The notes under the pieces are model-generated. The model did not search any database and was not told where the DNA came from. It saw only the letters and a program-made list of their open reading frames with translations. Below, one piece after another: positions 29,555-37,470 of a stretch of 64,000 nt of DNA. The DNA comes from Sediminimonas qiaohouensis DSM 21189 (lineage in GTDB: Bacteria > Pseudomonadota > Alphaproteobacteria > Rhodobacterales > Rhodobacteraceae), in contig NZ_AUIJ01000010.1 of NCBI RefSeq assembly GCF_000423645.1, positions 1 to 64,000 of the forward strand. Reading direction: 5' to 3'. The position numbers and the translations under genes were made by a program. Each line of letters begins with the position of its first letter. The first letter of the stretch is position 1.

Positions 29555-30883
29555 ATGGCCGCCAGCGTGTTCGACAGCGCCCTGTTCTCGCGCCTTTTTC
29601 CCACCGGCGAAGCAGGCCGCCTGTTCACCGACAGCGCCGAGATCCGCGCGATGCTGCTGGTCGAAGGGGCGCTGGCCCGCGCGCAAGGCGAATTGGGTCT
29701 GATCCCCGAGCCATCGGCGCTCTATATCCACCGCGCCGCGATGGAGGTGCAGATCGATCCCGCCGCCCTGGCCGAGGCCACGGGCCAAAACGGCGTGTGC
29801 GTGCCGGGCCTTGTCGCTGCCTTTCGCGCGGCGGTCGAGGCGCCCGAGCACGCGCAATACATCCACTGGGGCGCCACCAGCCAGGACATCATCGACACCG
29901 GCCTGATGCTGCGCCTGCGCCAGCTCCTTGAGCAATGCGAGGATACCCTGCGCGCGGTGCTGCAGTCGCTGGCGACGCTGGCCGAGGACCACGCCGAAAC
30001 GCCCATGGCCGCGCGCACCTGGGGGCAGGTCGCCACACCCACCAGCTTCGGCGCCCATGCCGCGCATTGGGGCGCGCCGCTCCTGGAGCTCCTGGAGGAA
30101 ATGCCGCCCCTGCGCCAAGGCGCGCTGTGGGTCTCGCTATCGGGCGCGGCCGGCACCGCCGGCGCCCTTGGCCCGCAAGCGCCCGAATTGCGCGCCAAAC
30201 TGGCCGAGGCCCTGCGCCTGCACGATCCCGCCCGCAGCTGGCACAGCGACCGCACCCCGATCCTGCGGATCGCGGGCTGGATCACCCGGTGCTGCGCCGC
30301 GCTTGGCAAGATGGGCGAGGATCTGACCCTTCTGGCGCAATCCGGCATCGCCGAGGCCGCGCCGGGCGGCGGCGGGGCCTCCTCGACCATGCCGCAAAAA
30401 CAAAACCCCGTGACCCCCGGGGCGCTCACCGCGCTGGCGCGTCAGGCGGCGAGCCTCTCGCCCGCCCTCACCGGCGCCGCCCTGCACCGGCAGGAACGCG
30501 ACGGCGCGGCGTGGTTCACCGAATGGCTGACCCTGCCGCAGCTCTGCCTGTCGGGGGCCTCGGCGCTGTTGCTGGCGCGCGACCTGACGCGCGCCATCAC
30601 CCCCGACCCCGCGCGCATGGCCGCCACCCTCGGCGCGACCGGCGGCCTCGTCCACGCCGAAGCGCTCAGCTTCCGCTTGGCGCAAACCATGCCCCGCCCC
30701 GACGCCCAGGCCGCGGTCAAGGCGCTGTGCATCGAGGCAGGCCATAGCGGCACCCCGCTTGCCGATCTGGCAGCGCGCGATTTCCCCGACGCCGACCTCA
30801 CCGGCATTTTCGACACCCGCGCCCAACTGGGCCAGGCCCCGACCGAGGCACGCGCATTCGCATCCACCGTGCGCGCCCTCTGA
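29555..30883 (+). CDS. pcaB: 3-carboxy-cis,cis-muconate cycloisomerase
   Basis: Fumarase/adenylosuccinate lyase-superfamily enzyme that lactonises 3-carboxymuconate to 4-carboxymuconolactone. The superfamily signature S-S-T-M-P-Q-K-Q-N-P-V lies near residues 278-288, with W-G-A-T-S-Q-D-I-I-D-T (about 108) and A-R-T-W-G-Q-V-A-T-P-T-S-F as further active-site segments. Length 442 residues. Last gene of the pobA-pcaDCHG-hydrolase-pcaB unit. With PobA it completes the route from 4-hydroxybenzoate to 3-oxoadipate; pcaIJ/F are not in the window. Confidence 0.95.
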   Translation: MAASVFDSALFSRLFPTGEAGRLFTDSAEIRAMLLVEGALARAQGELGLIPEPSALYIHRAAMEVQIDPAALAEATGQNGVCVPGLVAAFRAAVEAPEHAQYIHWGATSQDIIDTGLMLRLRQLLEQCEDTLRAVLQSLATLAEDHAETPMAARTWGQVATPTSFGAHAAHWGAPLLELLEEMPPLRQGALWVSLSGAAGTAGALGPQAPELRAKLAEALRLHDPARSWHSDRTPILRIAGWITRCCAALGKMGEDLTLLAQSGIAEAAPGGGGASSTMPQKQNPVTPGALTALARQAASLSPALTGAALHRQERDGAAWFTEWLTLPQLCLSGASALLLARDLTRAITPDPARMAATLGATGGLVHAEALSFRLAQTMPRPDAQAAVKALCIEAGHSGTPLADLAARDFPDADLTGIFDTRAQLGQAPTEARAFASTVRAL

Positions 30884-30899
30884 CGCGCAATCCCCTGCC

Positions 30900-30930
30900 C
30901 TTCATCTTGCCAAAAATACTCAAATTCCAC
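30900..30930 (+). repeat. Short intergenic repeat, copy 4
   Basis: CTTCATCTTGCCAAAAATACTC followed by AAATTCC; the CCGCCGGAGG tail of other copies is missing. It lies 17 bases after pcaB, upstream of the alcohol dehydrogenase gene. Confidence 0.65.
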
Positions 30931-31040
30931 CCTCTGCCACAGGGCGAAACGCCCGCAAATTCCGCATATCAGCACAAGATTTTGCACTTGCAGCCTAACG
31001 CAGGCGGGGGCAGGCTGCGGCAAACCGCGAGGGAGAGAAC

Positions 31041-32123
31041 ATGCCTGAAATCCAAGCCGCCGTATGTCATGAATTCGGCCAGCCGCTGCGCATCGAAACC
31101 GTCAACCTGCGCGCCCCCGAAATGGGCGAGGTCTCGGTCAAGCTGGACGCCGTGGCAATCTGCCACTCCGACATTTCCTTCTGGGAGGGCGGCTTTGGCG
31201 GCGCCCTTCCCGCCGTCTACGGGCACGAGGCCGCGGGCCGCGTCACCGCCGTCGGCCCCGGCGTCACCGGCATCAATGAGGGCGACAGCGTCGCCGTCAC
31301 GCTGATCCGGGCCTGCGGCACCTGCAACAGCTGCGGCGCGGGCAAACCGACGATCTGCGAGACGCCCTATGACGGTACCAAGGGGCCGCTGACCACCACC
31401 ACCGGCGAGGCGGTCTTGCAGGGCCTGGCCTGCGGCGCCTTCGCCGAGGCCGTCGTCGTGGACCAAAGCCAGGTCGTCACCATCCCCGATGACCTGGGCA
31501 AGGACGTGGCCTCCCTCCTGTCATGCGGGGTGATCACCGGCGTTGGCGCGGCGGTCAACGCCGCCGGCGTGCGCGCCGGGCAGGATGTCGTCGTGATCGG
31601 TGCGGGCGGCGTGGGCCTCAACGCCATCCAGGGCGCGCGCATCGCGGGGGCACGCCGCGTGGTCGCGGTGGACATGCTCGAAAGCAAACTGGACATAGCC
31701 CGCGAATTTGGCGCCACCGACGCCATCCTCGCCGAAGGCAAGCCATGGTCCGAGGTCAAGAAACTTCTGGGCCGCGGCGCCGACGCGGTGCTGGTCACCG
31801 TGGGGGCCGCGCCGGTCTACGACAAGGCGCCGCGCTACCTGGCCAATGGCGGGCAGGTGGTGATGATCGGCATGCCGCATCTCGACCAAACCGCCAGCTA
31901 CAGCCCCATCATCATGGCCGACGCGGGCCAGTCCATCGTCGGCTCCAAGATGGGCGACGTGGTGATCAAGCGCGACATTCCGTGGATGGTGGACCTCTAC
32001 CAGCAGGGGCGCCTGAAGCTGGACGAGCTGATTTCGGGCCGCTGGCGCCTTGAGCAGATCAACGAGGCGATCGCCGACACCAAAACGGGCGCCGCGCGGC
32101 GCAACGTGATCGTCTTCGACTGA
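31041..32123 (+). CDS. Zinc-dependent alcohol dehydrogenase family protein
   Basis: A 360-residue medium-chain dehydrogenase. Catalytic zinc ligands are Cys41 (I-C-H-S-D) and the G-H-E motif at 61-63; the structural zinc site has Cys92, 95, 98 and 106 (C-G-T-C-N-S-C and I-C-E). The NAD-binding G-A-G-G-V-G is near residue 193. It resembles class III/benzyl alcohol-type dehydrogenases in layout. GGGAG precedes the start. It follows pcaB by 157 bases on the same strand and may act on aromatic or aliphatic alcohols; substrate not determinable. Confidence 0.88.
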   Translation: MPEIQAAVCHEFGQPLRIETVNLRAPEMGEVSVKLDAVAICHSDISFWEGGFGGALPAVYGHEAAGRVTAVGPGVTGINEGDSVAVTLIRACGTCNSCGAGKPTICETPYDGTKGPLTTTTGEAVLQGLACGAFAEAVVVDQSQVVTIPDDLGKDVASLLSCGVITGVGAAVNAAGVRAGQDVVVIGAGGVGLNAIQGARIAGARRVVAVDMLESKLDIAREFGATDAILAEGKPWSEVKKLLGRGADAVLVTVGAAPVYDKAPRYLANGGQVVMIGMPHLDQTASYSPIIMADAGQSIVGSKMGDVVIKRDIPWMVDLYQQGRLKLDELISGRWRLEQINEAIADTKTGAARRNVIVFD

Positions 32124-32199
32124 GCGCGCGCGCACCGACGCAATACCGACAGGATACCGACACCAGACAGACCGGCAAAAAAGCCCCCGGAGGCCCTCC

Positions 32200-33432
32200 A
32201 TGAAACTCGCCGATCTCGACATCATCGTCACCGCCCCGCCGCCGCCTGGCTGGGGCGGGCGCTACTGGATACTGGTCAAGGTAACGACCGACACGGGCAT
32301 TACCGGCTGGGGCGAATGCTATGCCGCCAGCGTCGGCCCCGAGGCGATGCGCGCCGTGATCGAGGACGTATTCGCCCGCCACATGCAGGGCGAAAGCCCT
32401 GAAAACATTGAGCTTATGTTCCGCCGCGCCTATTCGTCTGGCTTCACGCAGCGCCCCGACCTGACGGTCATGGGCGCGTTTTCGGGGCTCGAGATCGCCT
32501 GCTGGGACATCATGGGCAAGGCGCGCGGTCGCCCCGTCTGGGCGATGCTGGGCGGGCGGATGAACGCCGATGTGCGCTGCTACACCTACCTGTACCCCCT
32601 GCCCCATCACGACATGGGCGAATTCTGGGTCTCGCCCGAGATGGCCGCAGAATCCGCCGCCGAGGCCGTAAGTCGCGGATATACCGCGATAAAATTCGAC
32701 CCGGCCGGCCCCTACACGATGCGCGGCGGGCACATGCCAGCGATGTCGGACATCACCCGATCGGTCGCGTTCTGCGCCGCGATTCGCGATGCCGTGGGGG
32801 ACCGCGCCGACCTTCTGTTCGGCACGCATGGGCAATTCACCGCCGCCGGCGCGATCCGGCTGGGCCATGCGCTCGAACCCTATTCGCCCCTATGGTTCGA
32901 AGAGCCGGTGCCCCCCGACGACGTGCCCGCGATGGCCCGGGTGGCGCAAGCGGTGCGCATCCCCATAGCCACCGGCGAGCGCCTGACCACCAAGGCCGAG
33001 TTCGCGCCGCTTCTGGCGCAAGGGGCGGCCGAGATCCTGCAGCCCGCCCTGGGTCGCTCGGGCGGGATATGGGAGACGCGCAAGATCGCCGCGCTGGCCG
33101 AGGCATATGGCGCACAGCTTGCCCCGCACCTTTACGCCGGGCCGGTGGAATGGGCCGCCAACCTCCACCTTGCCAGCGCGATCCCCAACCTGCTTATGGC
33201 CGAAACTATCGAAAGCCCGTTTCACGACGCGCTGATCAAGGGCGTGATCCGCGTCGAGCGCGGGCATGTGCGCCTGTCCGACGCACCGGGCCTTGGTATC
33301 GAGGTAGACGAGGACCTTGCCCGCGCGCACCCCTACCGCGGCGATGGCCTGCATCTTGAAATGCGCGACGCCCCTTGCGATTATGCCAATGGCAACCAAT
33401 TTGAAGGGGGCGCCCCCGCACCCAAGCGGTGA
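32200..33432 (+). CDS. Mandelate racemase/muconate lactonizing enzyme-family protein (enolase superfamily)
   Basis: A 410-residue enolase-superfamily protein, probably a sugar-acid dehydratase. By spacing from mandelate racemase (D-26-E-26-E-50-H) the metal ligands should fall at 208, 234 and 260 and the general base at 310. Glu234 (W-F-E-E-P), Glu260 (T-G-E-R-L) and His310 (A-P-H-L-Y) are in place, and Lys165 (I-K-F-D) is at the acid/base position, but position 208 is Gly (F-G-T-H-G-Q) instead of the canonical Asp. I believe this G-T-H-G-Q-F-T pattern recurs in a subfamily of unassigned substrate. GGAGG precedes the ATG. Confidence 0.85.
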   Translation: MKLADLDIIVTAPPPPGWGGRYWILVKVTTDTGITGWGECYAASVGPEAMRAVIEDVFARHMQGESPENIELMFRRAYSSGFTQRPDLTVMGAFSGLEIACWDIMGKARGRPVWAMLGGRMNADVRCYTYLYPLPHHDMGEFWVSPEMAAESAAEAVSRGYTAIKFDPAGPYTMRGGHMPAMSDITRSVAFCAAIRDAVGDRADLLFGTHGQFTAAGAIRLGHALEPYSPLWFEEPVPPDDVPAMARVAQAVRIPIATGERLTTKAEFAPLLAQGAAEILQPALGRSGGIWETRKIAALAEAYGAQLAPHLYAGPVEWAANLHLASAIPNLLMAETIESPFHDALIKGVIRVERGHVRLSDAPGLGIEVDEDLARAHPYRGDGLHLEMRDAPCDYANGNQFEGGAPAPKR

Positions 33433-33461
33433 TCTCGCCTTGTCGGAATTTAGGTGCTAAC

Positions 33462-33839
33462 ATGATCGCAAATGAACAGGATCAGACGCACGTGACACTC
33501 CCTCCCCCACCCGCTCCCCCCGAAGAGATGGAGCGTAGCGCCGAAGCGGCAGCCGCCTATCTCAAGACACTCGCGCACGAGGGGCGGTTGATGATCCTGT
33601 GTCATCTCGGCTCGGGCGAGAAATCAGTGGGCGAGTTGGAGCAGTTATTGCAAATCCGGCAGGCCGCCGTCAGCCAAATGCTCGCCCGCCTGCGCGAAGA
33701 GGGGCTGGTGGCCACGCGCCGCGACGGCAAGACCATCTATTACCGCCTCGCCGATGAAAACACCTACGAGGTGATCACTCTTCTGTATCGCCTGTTTTGT
33801 AGCCCCGCAGGGCAGCAAGACGGCCCCGTTACCTGCTGA
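33462..33839 (+). CDS. ArsR-family persulfide sensor, SqrR/BigR-like repressor
   Basis: A 125-residue winged-helix repressor. The core L-K-T-L-A-H-E-G-R-L-M-I-L-C-H-L ... I-R-Q-A-A-V-S-Q-M-L-A-R-L-R-E-E-G-L-V ... Y-Y-R-L matches ArsR-type regulators. Two cysteines, Cys47 and Cys113, are 66 residues apart, exactly as the redox pair of Rhodobacter SqrR (41/107) and Xylella BigR (42/108), which form a polysulfide bridge on exposure to sulfide. Neighbouring DUF2892 and thioredoxin genes and a candidate operator at 34216-34235 support this role. Starts at ATG 33462 with AGG upstream. Confidence 0.88.
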   Translation: MIANEQDQTHVTLPPPPAPPEEMERSAEAAAAYLKTLAHEGRLMILCHLGSGEKSVGELEQLLQIRQAAVSQMLARLREEGLVATRRDGKTIYYRLADENTYEVITLLYRLFCSPAGQQDGPVTC

Positions 33840-33884
33840 GGCGCGGCGGACAAGGCATCCCTACGCATCTCACACGGCCATTGA

Positions 33885-33914
33885 AAAAGGCGCGCAAATA
33901 AATGCGCGCCTTTT
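33885..33914. terminator. Bidirectional terminator
   Basis: A perfect 12-bp stem, AAAAGGCGCGCA / TGCGCGCCTTTT, with a six-base AATAAA loop. T-runs flank it on both strands, and it sits between the convergent repressor gene (plus) and DUF2892 gene (minus). Confidence 0.92.
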
Positions 33915-33950
33915 GTCTATCGGGTAAGTCCGGGCCAGTTGCGCCGCGCC

Positions 33951-34154
33951 CTATTCAAAGGCGCAGCCGGTGCGCACGCCCAGCTTGCGAAAGATGATCG
34001 CAGCGGGGCAGAAGCCGGTAAAGGACGACTGGATCAGGTTCGCGCCGATGAACACGGTGAACCACATCCACAGCGGCGAGACCCAAACAGTCAGCGCCAC
34101 GCTTACGAGGACCATGATACCGGCAAATAGCATTACGGAACGGTCGAGGGTCAT
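33951..34154 (-). CDS. DUF2892 inner-membrane protein
   Basis: A 67-residue protein with two membrane helices, the first covering about 6-28 and the second about 33-50. It shows the DUF2892 pattern D-R-S-V-M-L-F-A-G near the start and G-F-C-P-A-A-I-I-F-R-K-L-G at the end. Members are often linked to rhodanese and sulfide-oxidation genes under BigR/SqrR control. The ATG at 34154 is preferred, since AGGATGG lies five bases upstream; an ATG at 34163 overlaps that site. Transcribed from the operator region at 34216-34235. Confidence 0.85.
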   Translation of the reverse strand: MTLDRSVMLFAGIMVLVSVALTVWVSPLWMWFTVFIGANLIQSSFTGFCPAAIIFRKLGVRTGCAFE

Positions 34155-34215
34155 TTTATCCATCCTGTCTGGTCTTTAAGGCCCGCAGGCAGCGGGCGGT
34201 TCCACATCAATATAC

Positions 34216-34235
34216 GTATTCCATAACCAGAATAC
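34216..34235. promoter_or_regulatory. Candidate SqrR/BigR operator
   Basis: A perfect inverted repeat GTATTC-N8-GAATAC (spacer CATAACCA) in an A/T-rich patch, about 60 bases upstream of the DUF2892 start. As I recall it, the Rhodobacter SqrR consensus is ATTC-N8-GAAT, which this matches exactly. The gene for the likely repressor lies 0.4 kb away. Confidence 0.7.
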
Positions 34236-34383
34236 AATAGCGAAGGCCGTTTCTTGCCTCCCGCAAGTACAAGCTGACGCAGGCTGCAAGCCCGGGCAGC
34301 GCCCTTCGGTTCAGAAGGGTGAGCGTCTTGCAGAAGAGGTTTCCCGCAAAGGAAATGGCCTCAAGACCTCCTCAATAGCCCAC

Positions 34384-34812
34384 CTAAGCCGATTTCACCC
34401 AGCTCACGATCTGCGCGGCGGGCATGGCGCCGGATTTGCGCGCCGCCTCGCGCCCGCCCTTGAACCGGGCCATGGTGGGGATGCCGCGGATGCCATAGGC
34501 GCTGCCGGCCTTCGGGTGCGCCTCGGTGTTCAGCTTGACCAGCCGCGCATCGCCGCGCAGTTCGCTCGCCGCCTTGGAAAACTCGGGCGCCATCATCCGG
34601 CAGGGGCCGCACCACGGCGCCCAGAAATCCACCACGAGCGGCACATCATCGGTGCGCGCGGCCTTTTGCAGGGTGGCGAAATCCACCTCGACCGCCTTTC
34701 CGGGCATCAGCGATGCACCGCATGTCCCGCATTTTGGCTTGGCCGACAGTCGGTCGGGCGCCACGCGGTTCACCTGTCCACACGACAGGCAAGTCAGTTT
34801 CATCGACGCCAT
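34384..34812 (-). CDS. trxC: Thioredoxin 2 (zinc-binding)
   Basis: A 142-residue cytosolic disulfide reductase. Residues 1-35 form a zinc finger (Cys8, Cys11, Cys28, Cys31: C-L-S-C ... C-G-T-C). The thioredoxin fold follows, with the active site W-C-G-P-C (Cys68, Cys71) and the cis-proline in G-I-P-T-M. This extension distinguishes TrxC from TrxA. The ATG at 34812 is chosen because GGAGG lies five bases upstream. It is upstream of DUF2892 on the same strand; about 230 bases with the candidate SqrR operator separate them. Confidence 0.94.
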   Translation of the reverse strand: MASMKLTCLSCGQVNRVAPDRLSAKPKCGTCGASLMPGKAVEVDFATLQKAARTDDVPLVVDFWAPWCGPCRMMAPEFSKAASELRGDARLVKLNTEAHPKAGSAYGIRGIPTMARFKGGREAARKSGAMPAAQIVSWVKSA

Positions 34813-35041
34813 GGCGCCCTCCGTTTTTACATTCTGCTTTTCATATATAACTCCCCGCGCGCCGCGCAATCCTGGGGCCGCTGCTTTTTTTCTTGAAACG
34901 TGCAAAGGGCAATCCCATAATATCCTGTGCGACGTTACCATATCGACCATCTGTTCCATCTCGGCTCAGTCACTCGATCTTGCACTGACTAGCCAGGCTG
35001 CCGCACTCCCGCGGGCAGCATCTTGAGAAGGAAAACTACGG

Positions 35042-35248
35042 ATGGCTACTGGCACCGTGAAATGGTTTAACACCACCAAAGGCTACGGCTTCATCGCGCC
35101 CGACGGCGGCAGCAAGGACGTTTTCGTCCATATTTCGGCTGTTGAGCGATCGGGCCTGACCGGCTTGGCCGACAACCAGAAAGTGACGTTCGACGTCGAA
35201 GCGGGCCGTGACGGCCGCGAATCGGCCGTGAACATCGCGCTGGCCTGA
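35042..35248 (+). CDS. Cold-shock domain protein
   Basis: A 68-residue single-domain nucleic-acid-binding protein. RNP1 (K-G-Y-G-F-I) and RNP2 (V-F-V-H-I) motifs are intact, in the usual order after G-T-V-K-W-F-N. It acts as an RNA chaperone. AGAAGGA lies upstream of the start. A 230-base upstream region without genes may encode a long 5' leader as in other csp genes. A terminator follows at 35280. Confidence 0.95.
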   Translation: MATGTVKWFNTTKGYGFIAPDGGSKDVFVHISAVERSGLTGLADNQKVTFDVEAGRDGRESAVNIALA

Positions 35249-35279
35249 CACCGGCCTTTGGCTGGAAAGACACGCAAGC

Positions 35280-35298
35280 GGGCCCCGTTTCGGGGCCC
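35280..35298 (+). terminator. Terminator of the cold-shock gene
   Basis: GGGCCCC-GTTTC-GGGGCCC, a perfect 7-bp G/C stem, followed by GTTTCGCGTTT. It lies 31 bases after the stop codon. Confidence 0.85.
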
Positions 35299-35331
35299 GT
35301 TTCGCGTTTGGGGCGCGCCCATTAGGGGAGT

Positions 35332-35396
35332 GCATCGACGGGCCGCGGTGCGGCGATCCTACGCTGGTGCGAGGCACTTTATGCCAGCAAAATCCG
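35332..35396 (+). repeat. Dispersed repeat copy A, left part (interrupted by transposon)
   Basis: About 65 bases starting GCATCGACGGGCCGCGG and running through CGGCGATCCTACGCTGGTGCG to AAAATCCG closely match the first part of the uninterrupted copy at 50934-51130. The remaining part of this copy is found 3.4 kb away at 38773-38910, on the other side of the transposon. Confidence 0.85.
35389..35396. repeat. 8-bp target site duplication, left
   Basis: AAAATCCG immediately outside the left inverted repeat; the same eight bases lie immediately outside the right one (38773-38780). Eight bases is the duplication length expected of IS1595-family elements. Confidence 0.88.
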
Positions 35397-35420
35397 CGGC
35401 CTTATGTATCAAACGCACCA
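35397..35420 (+). repeat. Left terminal inverted repeat
   Basis: 24 bases, CGGCCTTATGTATC continuing to AAACGCACCA. It is perfectly complementary to 38749-38772; similarity stops sharply at base 25. Confidence 0.93.
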
Positions 35421-35487
35421 GTTTGGGCTGGAGTGCCGAAATGATTAGGACTCCACAATCAGAAGGTGTTGGGGCACCCTCCCCGGC

Positions 35488-36138
35488 ATGCTCAAAAGAA
35501 TCATTTCACTTTCTTTACTGGCTGCGCTCGTTGTTTGGGAGTTGTTTGTACAGCCGGTTTGGAACATCAACGTTGAACGATGGGCCGAGAGCAGGAAAAT
35601 CGATGGAGCTATTGATACAGCTTCGCGTGGTGACTGGATGAGGTTACCTGATTGGGCATCAAACTTACTAGCATTCCTAGCTGGGGACTTCCTTATCGGT
35701 GCCGCGTCTGTTGCAGCAGTATTCCTTGTGATTGATCTGCTAGGATGGCTTGTTATGGGAAGGTGTCGGCAATATGCCCGAACGTTAGGATCACTGGCTA
35801 TAGAAATCCACAACGTTGAAAGGTCGATAAGGCGCACTATTGAAAAGATGCCTTCAGGCGCGAATGCTCGTATCCGGCCCGGTGTGCCCACATCTCTGCC
35901 TCTTGATGATGCCATGAAGTCAAAAGCCGTGCTGGCTCAGCTAGGTAAGCACGGGATACCTACCCCGGATATAGGCGAGGGGTTAGGATTTAGGGCATCA
36001 AAATTCTTGGCTGACTACTTCGCCACAGTCTACCCGTTTGTCGCCAAGGGGCTGAGAAAGGAAGCCAAACGAGAGGCGGCGAAATATCTTTCTAAAGTCG
36101 AATCTCAGTCAAACCAATCGCCTCCAAAGATTGAATAA
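35488..36138 (+). CDS. Transposon cargo: two-helix membrane protein, unknown
   Basis: A 216-residue protein with membrane helices at about 5-24 and 61-91 and a basic, mostly helical C-terminal half. Codon use is far from that of the host (frequent TTA, CTA, AGG, AGT and A/T third positions), indicating recent transfer with the element. Its 3' end overlaps the oppositely oriented DUF6471 gene by 47 bases. No family recognised; an effector or immunity role would be speculation. Confidence 0.65.
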   Translation: MLKRIISLSLLAALVVWELFVQPVWNINVERWAESRKIDGAIDTASRGDWMRLPDWASNLLAFLAGDFLIGAASVAAVFLVIDLLGWLVMGRCRQYARTLGSLAIEIHNVERSIRRTIEKMPSGANARIRPGVPTSLPLDDAMKSKAVLAQLGKHGIPTPDIGEGLGFRASKFLADYFATVYPFVAKGLRKEAKREAAKYLSKVESQSNQSPPKIE

Positions 36139-36298
36139 GAAACGCTGCGCTGAACTTGCCACGAGACAGCTTGTTTCGAACGTTCGCCTCTTTATCCCCA
36201 ATCATTTCAGCAAGTTGCGTGTAAGTCACACCTTTGCGCTTCAACTCTGCTTTCAGGAGGTTTGCAGCCTTCGCCTCCCATTCCGTTTGCTCTGCCAT
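36092..36298 (-). CDS. Transposon cargo: DUF6471-domain small HTH-like protein
   Basis: A 68-residue protein. The sequence from L-L-K-A-E-L-K-R-K-G-V-T-Y through Q-L-A-E-M-I-G to N-V-R-N-K-L-S-R-G-K-F-S-A-A-F is the DUF6471 pattern, a short lambda-repressor-like helix-turn-helix. It is likely a DNA-binding regulator of neighbouring cargo or of the transposase, whose gene starts divergently about 100 bases away. It overlaps the membrane-protein gene tail to tail. Confidence 0.75.
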   Translation of the reverse strand: MAEQTEWEAKAANLLKAELKRKGVTYTQLAEMIGDKEANVRNKLSRGKFSAAFLIQSLEAIGLTEIRL

Positions 36299-36399
36299 GT
36301 ATCACCTATATAGCTTAATGCACTATTTTTGATACATATGCCCTTGTATGGGATGCGTCAACGTACTACATATGATGCATAGGCATCGGAAATGGTACA

Positions 36400-37362
36400 A
36401 TGGCACAACACTTCCTTCTCTCAGCAGCTTCCCGCACCCTCAGCCTGCGCTCGATCTACAAGGCAGGGGAGGACGCGGCTTACCAGACATTCTGCGAAAT
36501 GCGCTGGCCCGAGACGGATGGCGAGGCGGTGTGCCCGCGTTGCGGCCATGACGAGACCTACAGCATCACCACCCGCCGCAAGTTCAAATGCAAGGCGTGC
36601 GCGCACCAGTTTAGCGTAACCAGCGGCACCATCTTCGCCAGCCGCAAGATGGATTTCGTGGACCTGCTGGCCGCGATCTGCATTCTGGTGAACGCGTCCA
36701 AGGGCGTGTCCATGATCCAGCTTTCCCGCGACCTGGACTGCCAATACAAGACCGCGTTCGTTCTGGCGCACAAGCTGCGCGAGGCGATGGCGTCCGAGGT
36801 TCAGACAGGCGAAGTTCTGGAAGGCCATATCGAGATTGATGGCGCATACTTTGGCGGGCACGTTCGCCCCGAAAACCGCAAGGAAGATCGCAAGGACCGC
36901 CGCCGCAAGGAAAACCAGACCGGCGAGCGCCGCGTCGTGATCGCCATGCGTGAGCGCGTGGGCCGCACCCTGCCTGTCGTCAGCATGGACGAGGGCGAAG
37001 GTGTTGCGCTGGCCAACGAGAACGTGTGCCGCATGGCCACCATGTCAGCCGACGAGGCAAGCCATTGGGACTTGCTGCATGACGGGTGGGCCGTTGATCG
37101 CGTGAACCACAGCGAGTGCTACAGCGACCACGGCAAGCACACCAACATGGCGGAAAGCTATTTCTCCCGCCTGCGCCGCATGGTCTCCGGCCAGCATCAC
37201 CATGTCAGCCCGCAGTACCTGCACCAGTATGCGAACCACGCCGCATGGCTGGAAGACAACCGCCGAAGCGACAACGGCGAACTGGCACACCGTTTGGCGG
37301 CGAACGCGATGGAAGCGCCGGTCAGCCGGAGCTGGAAGGGCTATTGGCAGCGGGCGGCGTAA
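36400..37362 (+). CDS. IS1595-family (ISXO2-like) transposase
   Basis: A 320-residue transposase. An N-terminal zinc ribbon uses Cys45/Cys48 (C-P-R-C-G) and Cys64/Cys67 (C-K-A-C). The catalytic domain begins at I-E-I-D-G-A-Y-F-G-G (Asp147), continues with S-A-D-E-A-S-H-W (Asp218) and ends with V-N-H-S-E-C-Y ... H-T-N-M-A-E-S-Y-F-S-R-L-R-R (Asn249, Glu252), the D-D-N/E layout of the family. No frameshift or stop is visible, so it is probably functional. Its codon usage is closer to the host than the cargo's. Confidence 0.93.
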   Translation: MAQHFLLSAASRTLSLRSIYKAGEDAAYQTFCEMRWPETDGEAVCPRCGHDETYSITTRRKFKCKACAHQFSVTSGTIFASRKMDFVDLLAAICILVNASKGVSMIQLSRDLDCQYKTAFVLAHKLREAMASEVQTGEVLEGHIEIDGAYFGGHVRPENRKEDRKDRRRKENQTGERRVVIAMRERVGRTLPVVSMDEGEGVALANENVCRMATMSADEASHWDLLHDGWAVDRVNHSECYSDHGKHTNMAESYFSRLRRMVSGQHHHVSPQYLHQYANHAAWLEDNRRSDNGELAHRLAANAMEAPVSRSWKGYWQRAA

Positions 37363-37470
37363 ATCGCGACCGTGACAAACTGGCGCGATGGGCCCAAGCT
37401 TACGATCTTAGACCTTGCATATGGCGTCTAAGACATGTACGTATCACCTATCATAATGATAGGCGGCGAT

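Noticed and set aside
28718-30118. Minus-strand open frame (466 codons) opposite pcaB and the alpha/beta hydrolase
   Set aside because: Runs across two real plus-strand genes with clear catalytic motifs; no start signal and no domain of its own.
34255-34383. Possible small gene between the SqrR-type operator and trxC
   Set aside because: No frame with a ribosome site and coding-like composition; it reads as ordinary intergenic DNA.
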